NCBI GenBank assembly: GCA_900128585.1
Contig: LT642188.1
Location: 1-38,036 of the forward strand
Source: Stramenopiles sp. TOSAG23-3
Lineage: Eukaryota > Sar
Reading direction: 5' to 3'
Length of the DNA stretch: 38,036 nt
The position numbers were made by a program, and so were the translations under genes. Below are positions 25,340-35,551 of the stretch, piece after piece; the stretch's first letter is position 1; each line of letters begins with the position of its first letter. The notes beneath the pieces are model-generated. The model was not told the origin of the DNA, ran no database searches, and saw nothing but the letters and a program-made list of their open reading frames with translations.

Positions 25340-27013
25340 CTACCTCCTGCCCGCGCCGCTCTCGTTCAAGTAACTTTTCGCCGACTCGATCTCTTTCGTT
25401 GCCAACTCTATGACAGCCCGCATCGGTCTGTCAGATCTCATGACCAAGTCTTGGGGGGCAGTCAAAAGGTCGTACAGCAAGGAATGTTCCATGTAATCGT
25501 CGTGCCAGCCCAACGTCTCTTCCCCCGCAGTTGCCCCGTCGCCGTCGCCCCCACCGGGGTATTCCCCGTGCAATATCCACGTCGTGTCTATCTTTCCGTA
25601 ACGGCACTCCTTTCCTGCCCGCTGCGCCACAACGCCAAGCGTGGAACCCCAGGGGGAGTGAACGATCTCCCCCGAGCCGCTGCTGGCCCCCGTCGCCAAC
25701 CCAGAGTGGGTCAACGAGGCGCGCGACGCGTTCCCGTGGGCGAGGGACGAGGCGGCCAGCGACGAGCTGAGGAAATAGGTCGGGCCGGGCGGGGACGGCG
25801 TCGGCTTTGGCATTCTGTACCCCAAGGAACCGCCGCTGTGACCGCCGCTGCTGCTGCCGTGCGCCCCGCTCCGGTGGCTGGTTCCCCCCGACGGGGTCGT
25901 CGAGGTGAGCGTGACCATGCCGTGAAACGGCGGGCTCGAGCCTGTAATGCCCATTGGCAAATTCTTGTAAAACGGAGACGCGCTCGAGGACTTCAGCGAG
26001 CCGGCCAGGAACGGGGGGGTCCCAGGGCTAGGGCTGGTGGAGCCAATGAAGTGCCCCATCGGACTGTTCCTGTACGGCATGTACCCGTGCTGTTGCTGCT
26101 GCTGCAGATGGTGGTGGCCTGCTGCCGTGGACGGGGGCGTCGGGTAGCTCTGCGGCCAACGCCCATGGCTGCCCATGCTGGATGGGTGGAGGGGCGGGGT
26201 CCCAACGGAAAAATTGCTGGAGCTCAGGTGGCCCAGCCCGGTGCCGTACGAGAACGCGCGGTCGCGGCCTTGGTCGTTGTACGAGGACCCGCCGCCGCCG
26301 CCGGAAGAGGTCGACGGGGCCCGCTTCGACGTGGGAATTTGACGGGGGTTGGACGAAACCCGCGTCAACGGGCTTGGCCCGGGAATGTAGTCCTTGATGA
26401 TGCCTGGGGAGTCGCTGCTATCGCCACCCGCCTCCGCCAACGCTTCGTTCAGCAGGTAGGCCGCCCTGTTGTTTGCAAACGTCTCCACCTTTTCCCGGTA
26501 CGTAACACTAAACTCAAAAATTCCTAACGGCGAAGAGATGCCCTTGAACGGGTAAGCCGTCGTCCGCGCGTCGTTCGCGAACCGCTGCTTTCCCGGGACG
26601 GACAAGGTAATGGTGTACGTCTCGTTCCGGTTGCGCAAAGACCTCGCGGCGGCGGGGAGGACGTGAACGTACGACTGGAGTGACCGCAAGAACACGGACA
26701 GCTCCAGCAGCGCTTTGCTCATCCCGGACGTCGGTGAGGCGGACGGCTGGGCGAGGTCGTGCGGCTTCAGGCGCACCGTCCACGTCTCTAGCAACACGTT
26801 GTCCCCAGCAACGACATTCAAACAGATAGGCTGCCTGAGGCCGGCGCCCGTCTGGTCGATTTGCTTTCGCAGCCGCAGCAGTTGCGGAAGGAGCAAATTG
26901 AACATTTTCGCCTCTGGCCGATGCCAAACCGGGCCGCGAGGACAGCGGGCGTGCGCTACGATCTCATATGCCATGTAAACGGCATACTTGAACACCTTTT
27001 CCCACTTGTCCAT
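25340..27013 (-). CDS. ATG13: Autophagy protein ATG13 (HORMA domain)
   Basis: 557 residues. The N-terminal 195 residues fit the ATG13 HORMA domain: KMFNLLLPQL, VLLETWTVRLKP, a helix ending LFLRSLQSYVHVLPA-like (ELSVFLRSLQSYVHVLPAAA), and a final strand SSPLGIFEFSVTYREKVE. ATG13 is the regulatory partner of the ATG1/ULK kinase that starts autophagosome formation. Residues 200-470 are a long disordered Ser/Gly/Pro/His-rich region with a Gln run, as usual for this family, where TOR phosphorylates in yeast. The C-terminal 80 residues (TWILHGEYPGG... and YMEHSLLYDLL) may be a binding segment. Start ATG 27011-27013; stop TAG. A run of 31 G lies 81 bases upstream. Identification rests on the HORMA pattern and is fairly secure. 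Confidence 0.85.
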   Translation of the reverse strand: MDKWEKVFKYAVYMAYEIVAHARCPRGPVWHRPEAKMFNLLLPQLLRLRKQIDQTGAGLRQPICLNVVAGDNVLLETWTVRLKPHDLAQPSASPTSGMSKALLELSVFLRSLQSYVHVLPAAARSLRNRNETYTITLSVPGKQRFANDARTTAYPFKGISSPLGIFEFSVTYREKVETFANNRAAYLLNEALAEAGGDSSDSPGIIKDYIPGPSPLTRVSSNPRQIPTSKRAPSTSSGGGGGSSYNDQGRDRAFSYGTGLGHLSSSNFSVGTPPLHPSSMGSHGRWPQSYPTPPSTAAGHHHLQQQQQHGYMPYRNSPMGHFIGSTSPSPGTPPFLAGSLKSSSASPFYKNLPMGITGSSPPFHGMVTLTSTTPSGGTSHRSGAHGSSSGGHSGGSLGYRMPKPTPSPPGPTYFLSSSLAASSLAHGNASRASLTHSGLATGASSGSGEIVHSPWGSTLGVVAQRAGKECRYGKIDTTWILHGEYPGGGDGDGATAGEETLGWHDDYMEHSLLYDLLTAPQDLVMRSDRPMRAVIELATKEIESAKSYLNESGAGRR

Positions 27014-27092
27014 ACTAACACCGTCCCCCGGAACTAAAAACTAAAGGGTGCCCGTGCACCTACCGGTTGTTGAAAATAGAAAAAATCAACGA

Positions 27093-27093
<1 letters not shown>

Positions 27094-27124
<31 letters not shown>
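27094..27124 (+). repeat. G31 homopolymer followed by A15 and G6
   Basis: Thirty-one consecutive G at 27094-27124, then AAC, fifteen A (27128-27142) and six G (27143-27148). It is 81 bases upstream of ATG13. It could be a true promoter or leader element, or an assembly artefact. Confidence 0.9.
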
Positions 27125-27125
<1 letters not shown>

Positions 27126-27469
27126 ACAAAAAAAAAAAAAAAGGGGGGCAGGGCGCAAGAACAACTAGAAATAACAAACTTTACCATACGTGCGTTGTAC
27201 ACACTTTATCTATTAAATACTATTAAAACTATTAAAGTGGAATGTAAACCGATAGAGACAATCAAGCACCAAACCATTTTTGTATAAAATAATTACCCTG
27301 CTGGTAGACTAGTCGTCTAGTAAAATAATAAAATAATAAAAAAAAAAGAGTATTTAATAATATAAAATACCAAGGAGGTGGTACGGTATTAATAACGTGA
27401 ACCCGTACACCCGTTATTACCATAGTATTTCTATTTATTATTTTTTATTTATTAAAAATAAGAAGCCTC

Positions 27470-27572
27470 TTTCTTCTTTTCTTCTTCTTCTTCTTTCTTT
27501 CTTCTTCTTTCTTTCTTCTTTCTTCTTCTTTCTTCTTCTTTCTTCTTCTTTCTTCTTCTTTCTTCTTCTTTC
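27470..27572 (+). repeat. Pyrimidine tract with TCTTCTTCTT decamer array
   Basis: About 103 bases of C and T. Five perfect copies of TCTTCTTCTT at 27521-27570 give a 10-base period; the left part is irregular TTC/TTTC. Confidence 0.9.
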
Positions 27573-29296
27573 TATATAGAATCAACAACAAACAAACAAG
27601 AAGAAGTGCAATGTAATAAAGGTCATCTCTCTCTTCTAATTCTCTCTCTCTCTCTCTCTCTATTTTTTATTATAGTCTCTATCTCCTCTACGTAGTTTAC
27701 TTATCTTAGACTAGCTAATAATTAAATAACGGTAGACTATGAGGTACCGGTATTGTTTTAAAACCTCACCTCGTACGTTACGAGGAGTAGAGCTGAGGAA
27801 ATTTAGTATTTAGTTTGTCTCGTACTGTAGTATTCATATTTGGTATTATTTTATTCGTTTTGTATTCTAATGTATTTTGATAGGAATATCTTACATTGGT
27901 AGACAGGGACGGTCGAGTTGGTTTGTACTCTATTCGTGGGTCTAGCTCCCCGTGTAATGTAATGTACAATGAAGAACAGAACGTGATGATGGTATTTCTA
28001 TTAGATGAAAAGGTGACAAAACGCCTGTGGTATTTCTATATATACAGTATGAAAAGCGACAAAACTACTTTGTACTCTAATTTAATGTTTCCTGGCTGAA
28101 TTTTGAATTAATTGTACAGGATCCTTCTGATAATTAAGGTAAATGTATTTATTATTAAATTAACTTTTATTTATAATAACAATATAATAGAAAATACAAA
28201 ATAGTATTCATTTTGTGTATATATACTTAATTATGAAGCAATCTCGATGTTCTAAAAAAACTGAATTTTCGGTACTGTATATACCCTACCCTGTATTAAT
28301 ATACGTTTTTAAAAAAATAAACGAGGAATCGAATCATTCCAGAATAAAAATAGAGTACGGTACTTTTAAATTACAATTAAAACAGTGATCACGACGGAGC
28401 ACTCCTCGTACTTCTTATAAATAATAATAATAGCTGTGTGAGGTTCGATCGATCTTCGAGAAGACGTGGAAAATTCTATCAACAAGTTATTTCGTGGTAA
28501 AAAATCAGTAAACAGAACGAAAGATCCTTTTTTTTTCTTCCCCTTTGTTCTTCCTGTACTGTACAACATTGTGTTGCGTTACCGGGACTTCGCTTAGCAG
28601 TTAAATAAATTGAAGTACGTGTTAATACGTACGTACGTCCAGCTAGGAGAGGATGAGGAGCACGGATAGATAATGCGAGGACCATTACACAGTCGTAGCA
28701 TTACCAGAGCAGTTCAAATTTGGAGTTGATCGTTCGTTCGATAATAATAATAATTATGGTACACAGAAGGAAATGACCACCCACCATCCATACATCCATA
28801 CCATATTACAATTTGATTTGACTACTACTACCTCGAATGATAGCTAACTGTACTTAAAAATACTGTACTCCTTGATTTTAAAGATATAAATAATAAAGAA
28901 GTTCTATATTATATAGTGTCTACGTGTCTAATTCCTTTAATTATTACTCAAAAATAATAAAAGAAAAACAACACCCTTAGCTTACGAGTAAGTTGAAAGT
29001 ATGTAGGTCTACACAGCATTGCGCAGGAGGATTAAAAATTATAATTTTAATAAAGAAGATGAATGACAGACAAGACAAGACAGATTAGCAGACAGACAAG
29101 ACAGACTAGCTGATAGTCGGAATAGTTAACAAACTATTACAGACAAGTGGAAAACAATCAAACTGCGGAGTTTAGGAGACATGACAAAAGCTTGCGTCAT
29201 TCGTCCAATTCACAATTTAGAACACGGAAGACAAAGTAGCTAAATCCGTGCTGTGTAATCTTGTTGTTGTTTCTGGAAACACAAAGCAGGGAGATA

Positions 29297-32200
29297 ATGT
29301 CAGATTCTCCCTCCCGGGACCGGGCTGACACCGTTGACAAAGGCGTAGAACTCAAAAGGGTAAAGAAAACGGAGTTTGCAAAACGCCAAAAGTCTCACAT
29401 GGAAAGACACGACACGTTCAAAACGCCAGAGAAATTAAAGCTTGACCGTGAAGAAATCTTGAGTCGGGTATTATCCGTGCGCCCAGACCTTTCGCGAGAA
29501 CGGGGGGGGCACATCGTAGACGATGTACTGCACAAGTACGATAACCACCCAAGGATATTGGCCAACATAATGGACGACCAAGAGAAGCTGAATCGCTTGG
29601 TGAAGGAATTTTGCCCGCACAATACCAGCAAGTGGGCATTTAAAAAGATTCGGGATAAAACAAGGCACTCTATCCGAGAGAAACTCACGGGGCACGGCAT
29701 CGGCGAGGTCTGGGATAGCACTATACTGCTAGCCAGTTTTGTTACTGTTGTGGTGTACGTCGGGGAGACGTACACGGACGGTTTCGACAGCAGTGCGAAG
29801 GAGACGTACGTGACCGTACTTGTATGGACTGATTTTGTGTGCACGCTCTTTTTCCTGTTGGATTTTCTTCTCCATACGGTCGCCGCGGTTCCCTTTTGGA
29901 ATAAAACGTTCGGCGGGTGGTTTTCGTACCCCGCCTACCCTTTTGGCGGCGGCATCATTGATCTGCTCACGGTGGTCCCGTATTTCGTCACCCTCGCAGT
30001 CTTCGGCCCTACGTCTCCCGATATTGGGGACTCGTCTGCAAAGGGTTACATATTTCAAGAACAATTCATTAATAAGGACACAGGCACAATAAAATTTGGG
30101 ATCATCATCATATTGCTGCTGCGCATGCTTCGTGTAATCAAGACGCTCCGCTTTACCAGGGAAGTGCGGCTGGAAAACTGCTTGCGTACGCAGGCTGGGA
30201 TGCAAACCACTTACGCAAAACTTACTGCCATCATAGTGTCGATGTTCTTGGGGTATTTTTGCTTCTTCGCCAGTGTCATATACTTGCTGGAGTATGAACT
30301 TGAACAGCTTCAAGTTGCAATTCACAACCAAGAGTGCCCTTCAAGCTCGTACACCTCGTATCCCTGGGCAACGTGCCCCTCCCTTTGCGTCTCGTCCTCG
30401 GGCTGCCAGGAGCTGACATGGTTCTCGTCCATGTGGATGATCGTAGTAACGTTCACAACCGTAGGGTACGGGGACATCAGCCCCGTGACGGTGTTGGGGC
30501 AAGCGTTTGGGATGATCATCTTGATCATTGGGGTTGGTCTTATCGGTCTAAAAATCGGGGACATGACCACTATCATTACCACGGCCAACGCATACAAAAG
30601 TCCCTACAAGACGATAGAGGAGATTGGCCACATCATCGTTACCGGTACGATCACCAAGGTAAGTCTTAAAGCGCTCCTGAACGAACATTTTCACCCCGAC
30701 CATATGACTCCGGAGAAGTTCGAAGTCGAGGACGTGGTTATTATGAACCCGACTGCCCCCCCTCCGTTTGTGATGCACATGCTCGTTCACGGGGACCACG
30801 CGCTGAAAGTGAGCTATTACGAAGGGGATGTCATGAGCCAGGAGGACCTGGATAACGTTGCGATTAACCAGGCAAAGCACGTGCATCTTCTTGTAAACCC
30901 TGAAGCACCGAACCATGAACTTGACGATGCCAGAATCATGGTCCGAGCGACTGCCTTGAAAAGCCACAATCCGAACGTGACTATTCATGCTCAGTGTCAT
31001 TTGATTGTCACGAAACGGCATTTGGAGAAGCTGATGACACGAGGGACGGAACAGCATTGCCCAGACGCCGTCGTTTGCCTCGATCTGTTGAAAGCTCGAA
31101 TGTTTGCCCAGAACTGCTTGTGCCCAGGATCGTCGACGTTGATTGCGAATCTCTTCGCGTCGTTTTCTGGCCCAGAAAACGCTGTGTACAAAGAAAGTGA
31201 GGCCTTCCTTGACAACTACTTTCATGGATGTGACCAAGAACTGTACTCGAAGCGGGCCCCCACCTGCCTGCAACACCGTTCGTTTGAAGAGGCGGCAGAT
31301 GCAATCTTCCGTGGCCACTTCATAACAAAGGAGGACGGTCCGGACGATGAAGACGAGCCGGGGGGCGTCGTGCTTATCGGGGTAGTAGAAAACCCAGATA
31401 ATGTCGGGAACGAAAAAGGGACGCGCAGAAGAGTCTTAATTAACCCAGGCAAAGACTACCTTATTCCGTCCGATTGCAAGCTCCTTTTGATCGCCGATGA
31501 CGAGGAGGTCGCAACTGCTGTAATGTACGCAACCGAAACTCCAAGAAAAAGCAAGCACAACAAGTACCTTGCTGGGCAAATGCGCATCAATCTGCACCCT
31601 GACAACCACCCGCACAACACCAATATGGAACAGTTAGAGCGTTCGCGGGACGAGAGGGCGGCGCGGCGGAAATCGCTGAACAGGAAGAGCATGAGAAAAG
31701 CTAAGGAATCGGCAGAAGTTGTAGAATTGCAGAGCAATGAGGTCACGTCTGCTCTCTCTAAGGCCCTCGCAAACGGGACCGATGCAGACCACATTAAAAT
31801 TTTAGTTGAGCACACTAAAAAAATTGACAAGAAGTTAGACTCTTTGAGCAAAATGCGCAAAGCAAGGCACAAGATGCGCCTGCATTGGAGGCACCTTGAC
31901 GCGTTCGACGAAGTGGACACGTCCCACCATCTGAAATTCCACAACCATATTGTTATTTGTGGAGACAATCCGAGGCTCAGCGTTTTCGTCGCGTCCGTGC
32001 GGGAATGCCTACCAAAACATTTGGGGCAAGATGGCACTACCGCTAACATCCCCATTGTCGTGCTCAGCCAAACGGATGCCATGCATGGTGGCCGAGCTGC
32101 CTGGGGATTTGGTTTGGAAGAAGTCCCAGAGCACATGATTGCCGACGTTTATCATGCCCAGGGAAATCCGGGAAAATCTCACGATTTGATGGAAGTCTGC

Positions 32201-32959
32201 GTTACTACCGCTGCTTGTGTCATTATTATGCCTACCAGCAACGAAAGCGACAAGGACGAGCTGGACGCAGAGCTCCTTACCACGTTCCTAGCGGTAGAGG
32301 CTGCCTTGGTCGGTGTGGAACACAAGCCCCGCATCATCGTAGAGTCGGCCTACCCGATGGCAATGCACCTGCTGAACACGTACCACCAAACCCATTTCAA
32401 TCCGCACAACAAAATAGACGAGTATGAAGCTGCTGAAGAAATGGTCGTCAGAGACGCCAATAGTTATATTGAAATTCCGTTGTATGCGGCGGGAAAAATT
32501 ATGTCCACAAGCTCCTTGGATGCGATCCTGTGCCAGACTACGTACACCCCTGAGGTTCTTGATTTCTTAAACTGTTGCCTTTCCATGACCCCTGGTGACA
32601 ACCTAAGCGTCATGAACGAAATGGATGATGACCAAAGTTCAGGAATACTGGTCCAAGTGGACGTTGAAGAAGATTATTACGGGAAACCATATATGCGTGT
32701 GTTTGAAGGGATGGTGCAAGAGTATGGTATGATCCCGATCGGACTATACCGATTTGATGGTTACACCGGCTTGCCGTACGTGTACACTTGCCCGGATCCC
32801 AAACATATCATTGAGGAAACCGACAAAGTTTTTGCAATCGTTTCCTTCCCTTGCAACAAAGACTGTTCGGCCTTTCTGGAGGAGCGATCTAGTTGCAATT
32901 GGTTCAGCCCCAAGAGGTCCAAAAGCGTTCCAAGCTCCCCCCGCCCAGGCGGAAATTGA
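29297..32959 (+). CDS. Voltage-gated, BK/Slo-like potassium channel alpha subunit with two RCK domains
   Basis: 1220 residues. Membrane segments S1 (about 141-160), S2 (172-197), S3 (217-235), a charged S4 (265-290: RMLRVIKTLRFTREVRL), S5 (305-330), pore helix and K+ selectivity filter TVGYGD at 388-393, and S6 (398-420). Two tandem cytosolic RCK domains follow: RCK1 from about 443 (GHIIVTG) and RCK2 from about 882 (NHIVICGD). This is the Slo/BK arrangement, although BK itself adds an S0 helix that I do not see. No Asp-rich calcium bowl is visible before the conserved PLYAAGKIMSTSSLDAIL region. The S5-pore turret has four cysteines (about 347-373), which is unusual. The channel passes K+ across a membrane under voltage and perhaps ligand control. 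The frame opens at TTG 29261; the first ATG is 29297. Stop TGA. Confidence 0.9.
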   Translation: MSDSPSRDRADTVDKGVELKRVKKTEFAKRQKSHMERHDTFKTPEKLKLDREEILSRVLSVRPDLSRERGGHIVDDVLHKYDNHPRILANIMDDQEKLNRLVKEFCPHNTSKWAFKKIRDKTRHSIREKLTGHGIGEVWDSTILLASFVTVVVYVGETYTDGFDSSAKETYVTVLVWTDFVCTLFFLLDFLLHTVAAVPFWNKTFGGWFSYPAYPFGGGIIDLLTVVPYFVTLAVFGPTSPDIGDSSAKGYIFQEQFINKDTGTIKFGIIIILLLRMLRVIKTLRFTREVRLENCLRTQAGMQTTYAKLTAIIVSMFLGYFCFFASVIYLLEYELEQLQVAIHNQECPSSSYTSYPWATCPSLCVSSSGCQELTWFSSMWMIVVTFTTVGYGDISPVTVLGQAFGMIILIIGVGLIGLKIGDMTTIITTANAYKSPYKTIEEIGHIIVTGTITKVSLKALLNEHFHPDHMTPEKFEVEDVVIMNPTAPPPFVMHMLVHGDHALKVSYYEGDVMSQEDLDNVAINQAKHVHLLVNPEAPNHELDDARIMVRATALKSHNPNVTIHAQCHLIVTKRHLEKLMTRGTEQHCPDAVVCLDLLKARMFAQNCLCPGSSTLIANLFASFSGPENAVYKESEAFLDNYFHGCDQELYSKRAPTCLQHRSFEEAADAIFRGHFITKEDGPDDEDEPGGVVLIGVVENPDNVGNEKGTRRRVLINPGKDYLIPSDCKLLLIADDEEVATAVMYATETPRKSKHNKYLAGQMRINLHPDNHPHNTNMEQLERSRDERAARRKSLNRKSMRKAKESAEVVELQSNEVTSALSKALANGTDADHIKILVEHTKKIDKKLDSLSKMRKARHKMRLHWRHLDAFDEVDTSHHLKFHNHIVICGDNPRLSVFVASVRECLPKHLGQDGTTANIPIVVLSQTDAMHGGRAAWGFGLEEVPEHMIADVYHAQGNPGKSHDLMEVCVTTAACVIIMPTSNESDKDELDAELLTTFLAVEAALVGVEHKPRIIVESAYPMAMHLLNTYHQTHFNPHNKIDEYEAAEEMVVRDANSYIEIPLYAAGKIMSTSSLDAILCQTTYTPEVLDFLNCCLSMTPGDNLSVMNEMDDDQSSGILVQVDVEEDYYGKPYMRVFEGMVQEYGMIPIGLYRFDGYTGLPYVYTCPDPKHIIEETDKVFAIVSFPCNKDCSAFLEERSSCNWFSPKRSKSVPSSPRPGGN

Positions 32960-33328
32960 CAGCACAATTCAGAAGGCAGAATCGATGTAAAAAAACTTAA
33001 TCTTTGCTCTTTTGGTCTGTAAAAAAACTTCTTAATAAAAACTTATCTTTAAACTGACACCACTTGTTATTCTACGTAAGTTTAGGTATTTAAAATTTAT
33101 CTTCTTCCTGTACCGCGAATTTATTTCTGCTCCTTATGTTCAGTAAACTAAAAAGTTAAATTTGAAAATACTTTCCATGCGAAATGCGATGCGTTCTTAT
33201 GGATGATTCTTGTCAATAAAAAAATCTTTCCACTGCATTTTCAAATCTGTTATTAAGAATTCTTAAATCATTCGGCGCGTAAGTTTTACTTTTGCTTTTT
33301 CGAGTTCGACTTAAATTTTTTTCTTGTT
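32960..33328. other. Spacer between convergent genes
   Basis: 3' flanks of the K+ channel and CobW-Sel1 genes. It has a repeated TGTAAAAAAACTT motif at about 32987-33031 and a 14-bp palindrome TTAAGAATTCTTAA at 33253-33266. No gene is seen. Confidence 0.6.
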
Positions 33329-35551
33329 TCACTTTTGTCGTTTGTTGGTCGTTTTTTTTCCCACATTACCCCTTCCTCTCTTCCTGCTTCTGTCAAAGCC
33401 GTTAACGCCCGTTTCGGCGTTTAACCTTTTTAAATCGGCTGAAGCCTCATCGGCGTTACCTTCGCCGCTTTCGACAATGTCTTTATAGATTTCAATCGCT
33501 TTTCCAACGTCTATTTTACAGCCATTGCCATTTTCATAGTACTGCGCAAGACGGTACTGAGCGGCATCATCCCCTTCTTCAGCAGCTTGTTGATATAATC
33601 CAAATGCCTTTTTCAAATCCTTTTTTACCCCATCCCCATTTTCATAGTACGAAGCAAGGTTGTACAGAGCCACGGGGCTCCCTTGTTCGGCTGCTTTTGA
33701 GTACCACTCAAACGCCTTTTTGAAATCTTTTTCCACGCCATCCCCACTTTCGTACAGCACAGCTACCCTCGTTTGAGCTACCTCATCTCCTTCCTCGGCT
33801 GCTTTATAGAACCATTCCATTGCTCTTTTGGAATCTTGCTCAACGCCTCGGCCATCCAAGTACATGTCCGCCAGATCTACCATTGCTTCAGCCTCTCCTT
33901 GCTCTGCTGCTTTGGTGCAGAATTCAAACGCCTTTTCCAGGTCTTTCTCCACCCCTTCTCCATGCTCGTAGCATGAAGCAACATTGTGTTGCGCCTTTGC
34001 ATCACCTTGTTCGGCTGCTTCTAAATACCATTTAAATGCTTTTTTTAAATCCTGGATCACGCCTTCCCCACTTTCATAGTAGGAGCCAAGATTGTACTGC
34101 GCCAACGGAAATCCTAGGTTAGCGGCGCTTAAATAGAACTCAAAGGCTTTTTTCATATCCTTTTCGACACCCCCTTCTCCGGTTTCATGCATTAACCCAG
34201 CGTTGTAATTCGATTCAGCTAATTCCATCCTAGCCTCTGCCCCCATTTGACATTGCTGGGCAACGAAGGGGTCTGGCAGGGAAATCCAGCTGTCTTTTCC
34301 TGTTGCGTACTCCTCGTCTGTCAAAAGGCAGTTTTCCAGCACTGCTTTCATAGCGGGAACATCCATTCGTTGCCCTATTAGCACCAGGGCTTGCTGCCGA
34401 TCGCCGTGGGGCTCGCGCCAGAGAGGGTCAATGACCTCTTTAATTTTTTCAGGCCATTGTTTTTTTGGTATCGTTGCCCACCAAACAGGTCCAGGTTGAA
34501 GCGAATAATGCTGGCCTGCTAGCGCAAAAATAGCCTGCTTGTCGTACTGTGACGCAAGCCAAGCAAAACCTTTTGCGCGTAGAATGGTCTTGAACGGCCC
34601 CTGTCTCTGGGCCATCATGTCCAATGCGTTTTGCAGCCTTTCCGGGTGCATCGGGCGACCGGATTTAAACGAAAACGAATGAATACCGTACTCTTCCGTC
34701 TCCGGGACGTGCTCTCCGGTTCTTGCCTCTTTCAGCCATTCCTCGTGTTGCTCCCCCCAACTCATTGTGAATCGCTTTGTTCCAAGGACTTTCGTTGGAT
34801 CTACCAGACCATTTGTGGTTTCGATAATTTCTGCCTCTGGGTTGAACTTTTTTAGAAGCGCGCGAACAATGCCTTTCTGGGTCTCATTGATCAGGTCACA
34901 CTTGTTCAGCACGATTACGTTCGCAAACTCTACCTGGTCACAGAGTAAATGTGAAATTGTCCTTTCGTCCTCTGCATCAGCGTGCCAACCCCTGCTACGC
35001 AACGATTCTAACGTTTTAAGCTCACGAAGGAACGATTCTCCGTCGACAACAGTGACCAAAGTGTCCAGCGTAGCCACGTCGGACAGATTCACGCCTTTGT
35101 CGTCCTTGAACGTAAACGTCTCTGCCACCGGCAGCGGTTCCGAAATACCGCTCGATTCGATTACCAAATAATCAAACCGCTGCTGTGCGGCCAATGCGGA
35201 AACTTCCGTGAGTAAATCTTCCCTCAACGTGCAACAAATGCAGCCGTTGGAAAGTTCGATCATGCTTTCCTCCGTCTGTTTTAAGGAAACGCCGTTTTGC
35301 AAAAGTGCAGCGTCGATATTTATTGCGCCCATATCGTTTACAATTAGCGCTACTTTCAGTCCTTGCCGGTTTTGCAGTACGTGTGTCAACAGGGTAGTTT
35401 TCCCTGCTCCCAGAAAGCCTGAAAGTACCGTCACAGGCAACAGCTTTTGCCCCTTCATCTTTTGCACCAATGCACGCATGTCCTGAGACTCTTTCTTCGT
35501 GGGGGCCTTTGGTGGCACGGCCGCTGTATGTTGCTGTGTTTTCTTCGACAT
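33329..35551 (-). CDS. CobW/COG0523-family GTPase fused to seven Sel1 repeats
   Basis: 740 residues. The N-terminal P-loop GTPase has GFLGAGKTT at 45-53, the metal-binding CxCC signature at Cys104/106/107 (SNGCICCTLREDLL), an ESSG switch segment at 132-135 and NKCDL at 216-220. The CobW C-terminal domain spans about 290-410, with GDRQQALVLIG and the CLLTDEE ending. This family (ZNG1, YjiA, NHase activators) delivers zinc or other metals to target enzymes. Residues about 425-690 form seven tandem 36-residue Sel1 repeats, each around a YYExGxGVxKDxxKAFxxY pattern followed by AAEQG; they are protein-binding helical pairs. The C-terminus is very basic (RSRKRGRGNVGKKTTNKRQK), a possible nuclear signal. 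Start ATG 35549-35551 and stop TGA. Metal specificity and client are unknown; the Sel1 array suggests client docking, which is inference. Confidence 0.92.
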   Translation of the reverse strand: MSKKTQQHTAAVPPKAPTKKESQDMRALVQKMKGQKLLPVTVLSGFLGAGKTTLLTHVLQNRQGLKVALIVNDMGAINIDAALLQNGVSLKQTEESMIELSNGCICCTLREDLLTEVSALAAQQRFDYLVIESSGISEPLPVAETFTFKDDKGVNLSDVATLDTLVTVVDGESFLRELKTLESLRSRGWHADAEDERTISHLLCDQVEFANVIVLNKCDLINETQKGIVRALLKKFNPEAEIIETTNGLVDPTKVLGTKRFTMSWGEQHEEWLKEARTGEHVPETEEYGIHSFSFKSGRPMHPERLQNALDMMAQRQGPFKTILRAKGFAWLASQYDKQAIFALAGQHYSLQPGPVWWATIPKKQWPEKIKEVIDPLWREPHGDRQQALVLIGQRMDVPAMKAVLENCLLTDEEYATGKDSWISLPDPFVAQQCQMGAEARMELAESNYNAGLMHETGEGGVEKDMKKAFEFYLSAANLGFPLAQYNLGSYYESGEGVIQDLKKAFKWYLEAAEQGDAKAQHNVASCYEHGEGVEKDLEKAFEFCTKAAEQGEAEAMVDLADMYLDGRGVEQDSKRAMEWFYKAAEEGDEVAQTRVAVLYESGDGVEKDFKKAFEWYSKAAEQGSPVALYNLASYYENGDGVKKDLKKAFGLYQQAAEEGDDAAQYRLAQYYENGNGCKIDVGKAIEIYKDIVESGEGNADEASADLKRLNAETGVNGFDRSRKRGRGNVGKKTTNKRQK

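Larger units (their letters stand above)
27014..29296. other. Long AT-rich divergent spacer (2.3 kb)
   Basis: The longest gene-free stretch. It holds the G31 run (27094-27124), a TTC tract (27470-27572), (TC)n near 27640-27661, a diverged tandem repeat near 27989-28075, and GACA-type repeats at about 29060-29120. Short frames at 27962-28099 (+) and 28479-28685 (-) are slightly coding-like but have no recognisable product. Confidence 0.6.

Noticed and set aside
28479-28685. 68-codon minus-strand ATG frame
   Set aside because: No family resemblance; overlapping frames are equally open and the sequence is not clearly coding.
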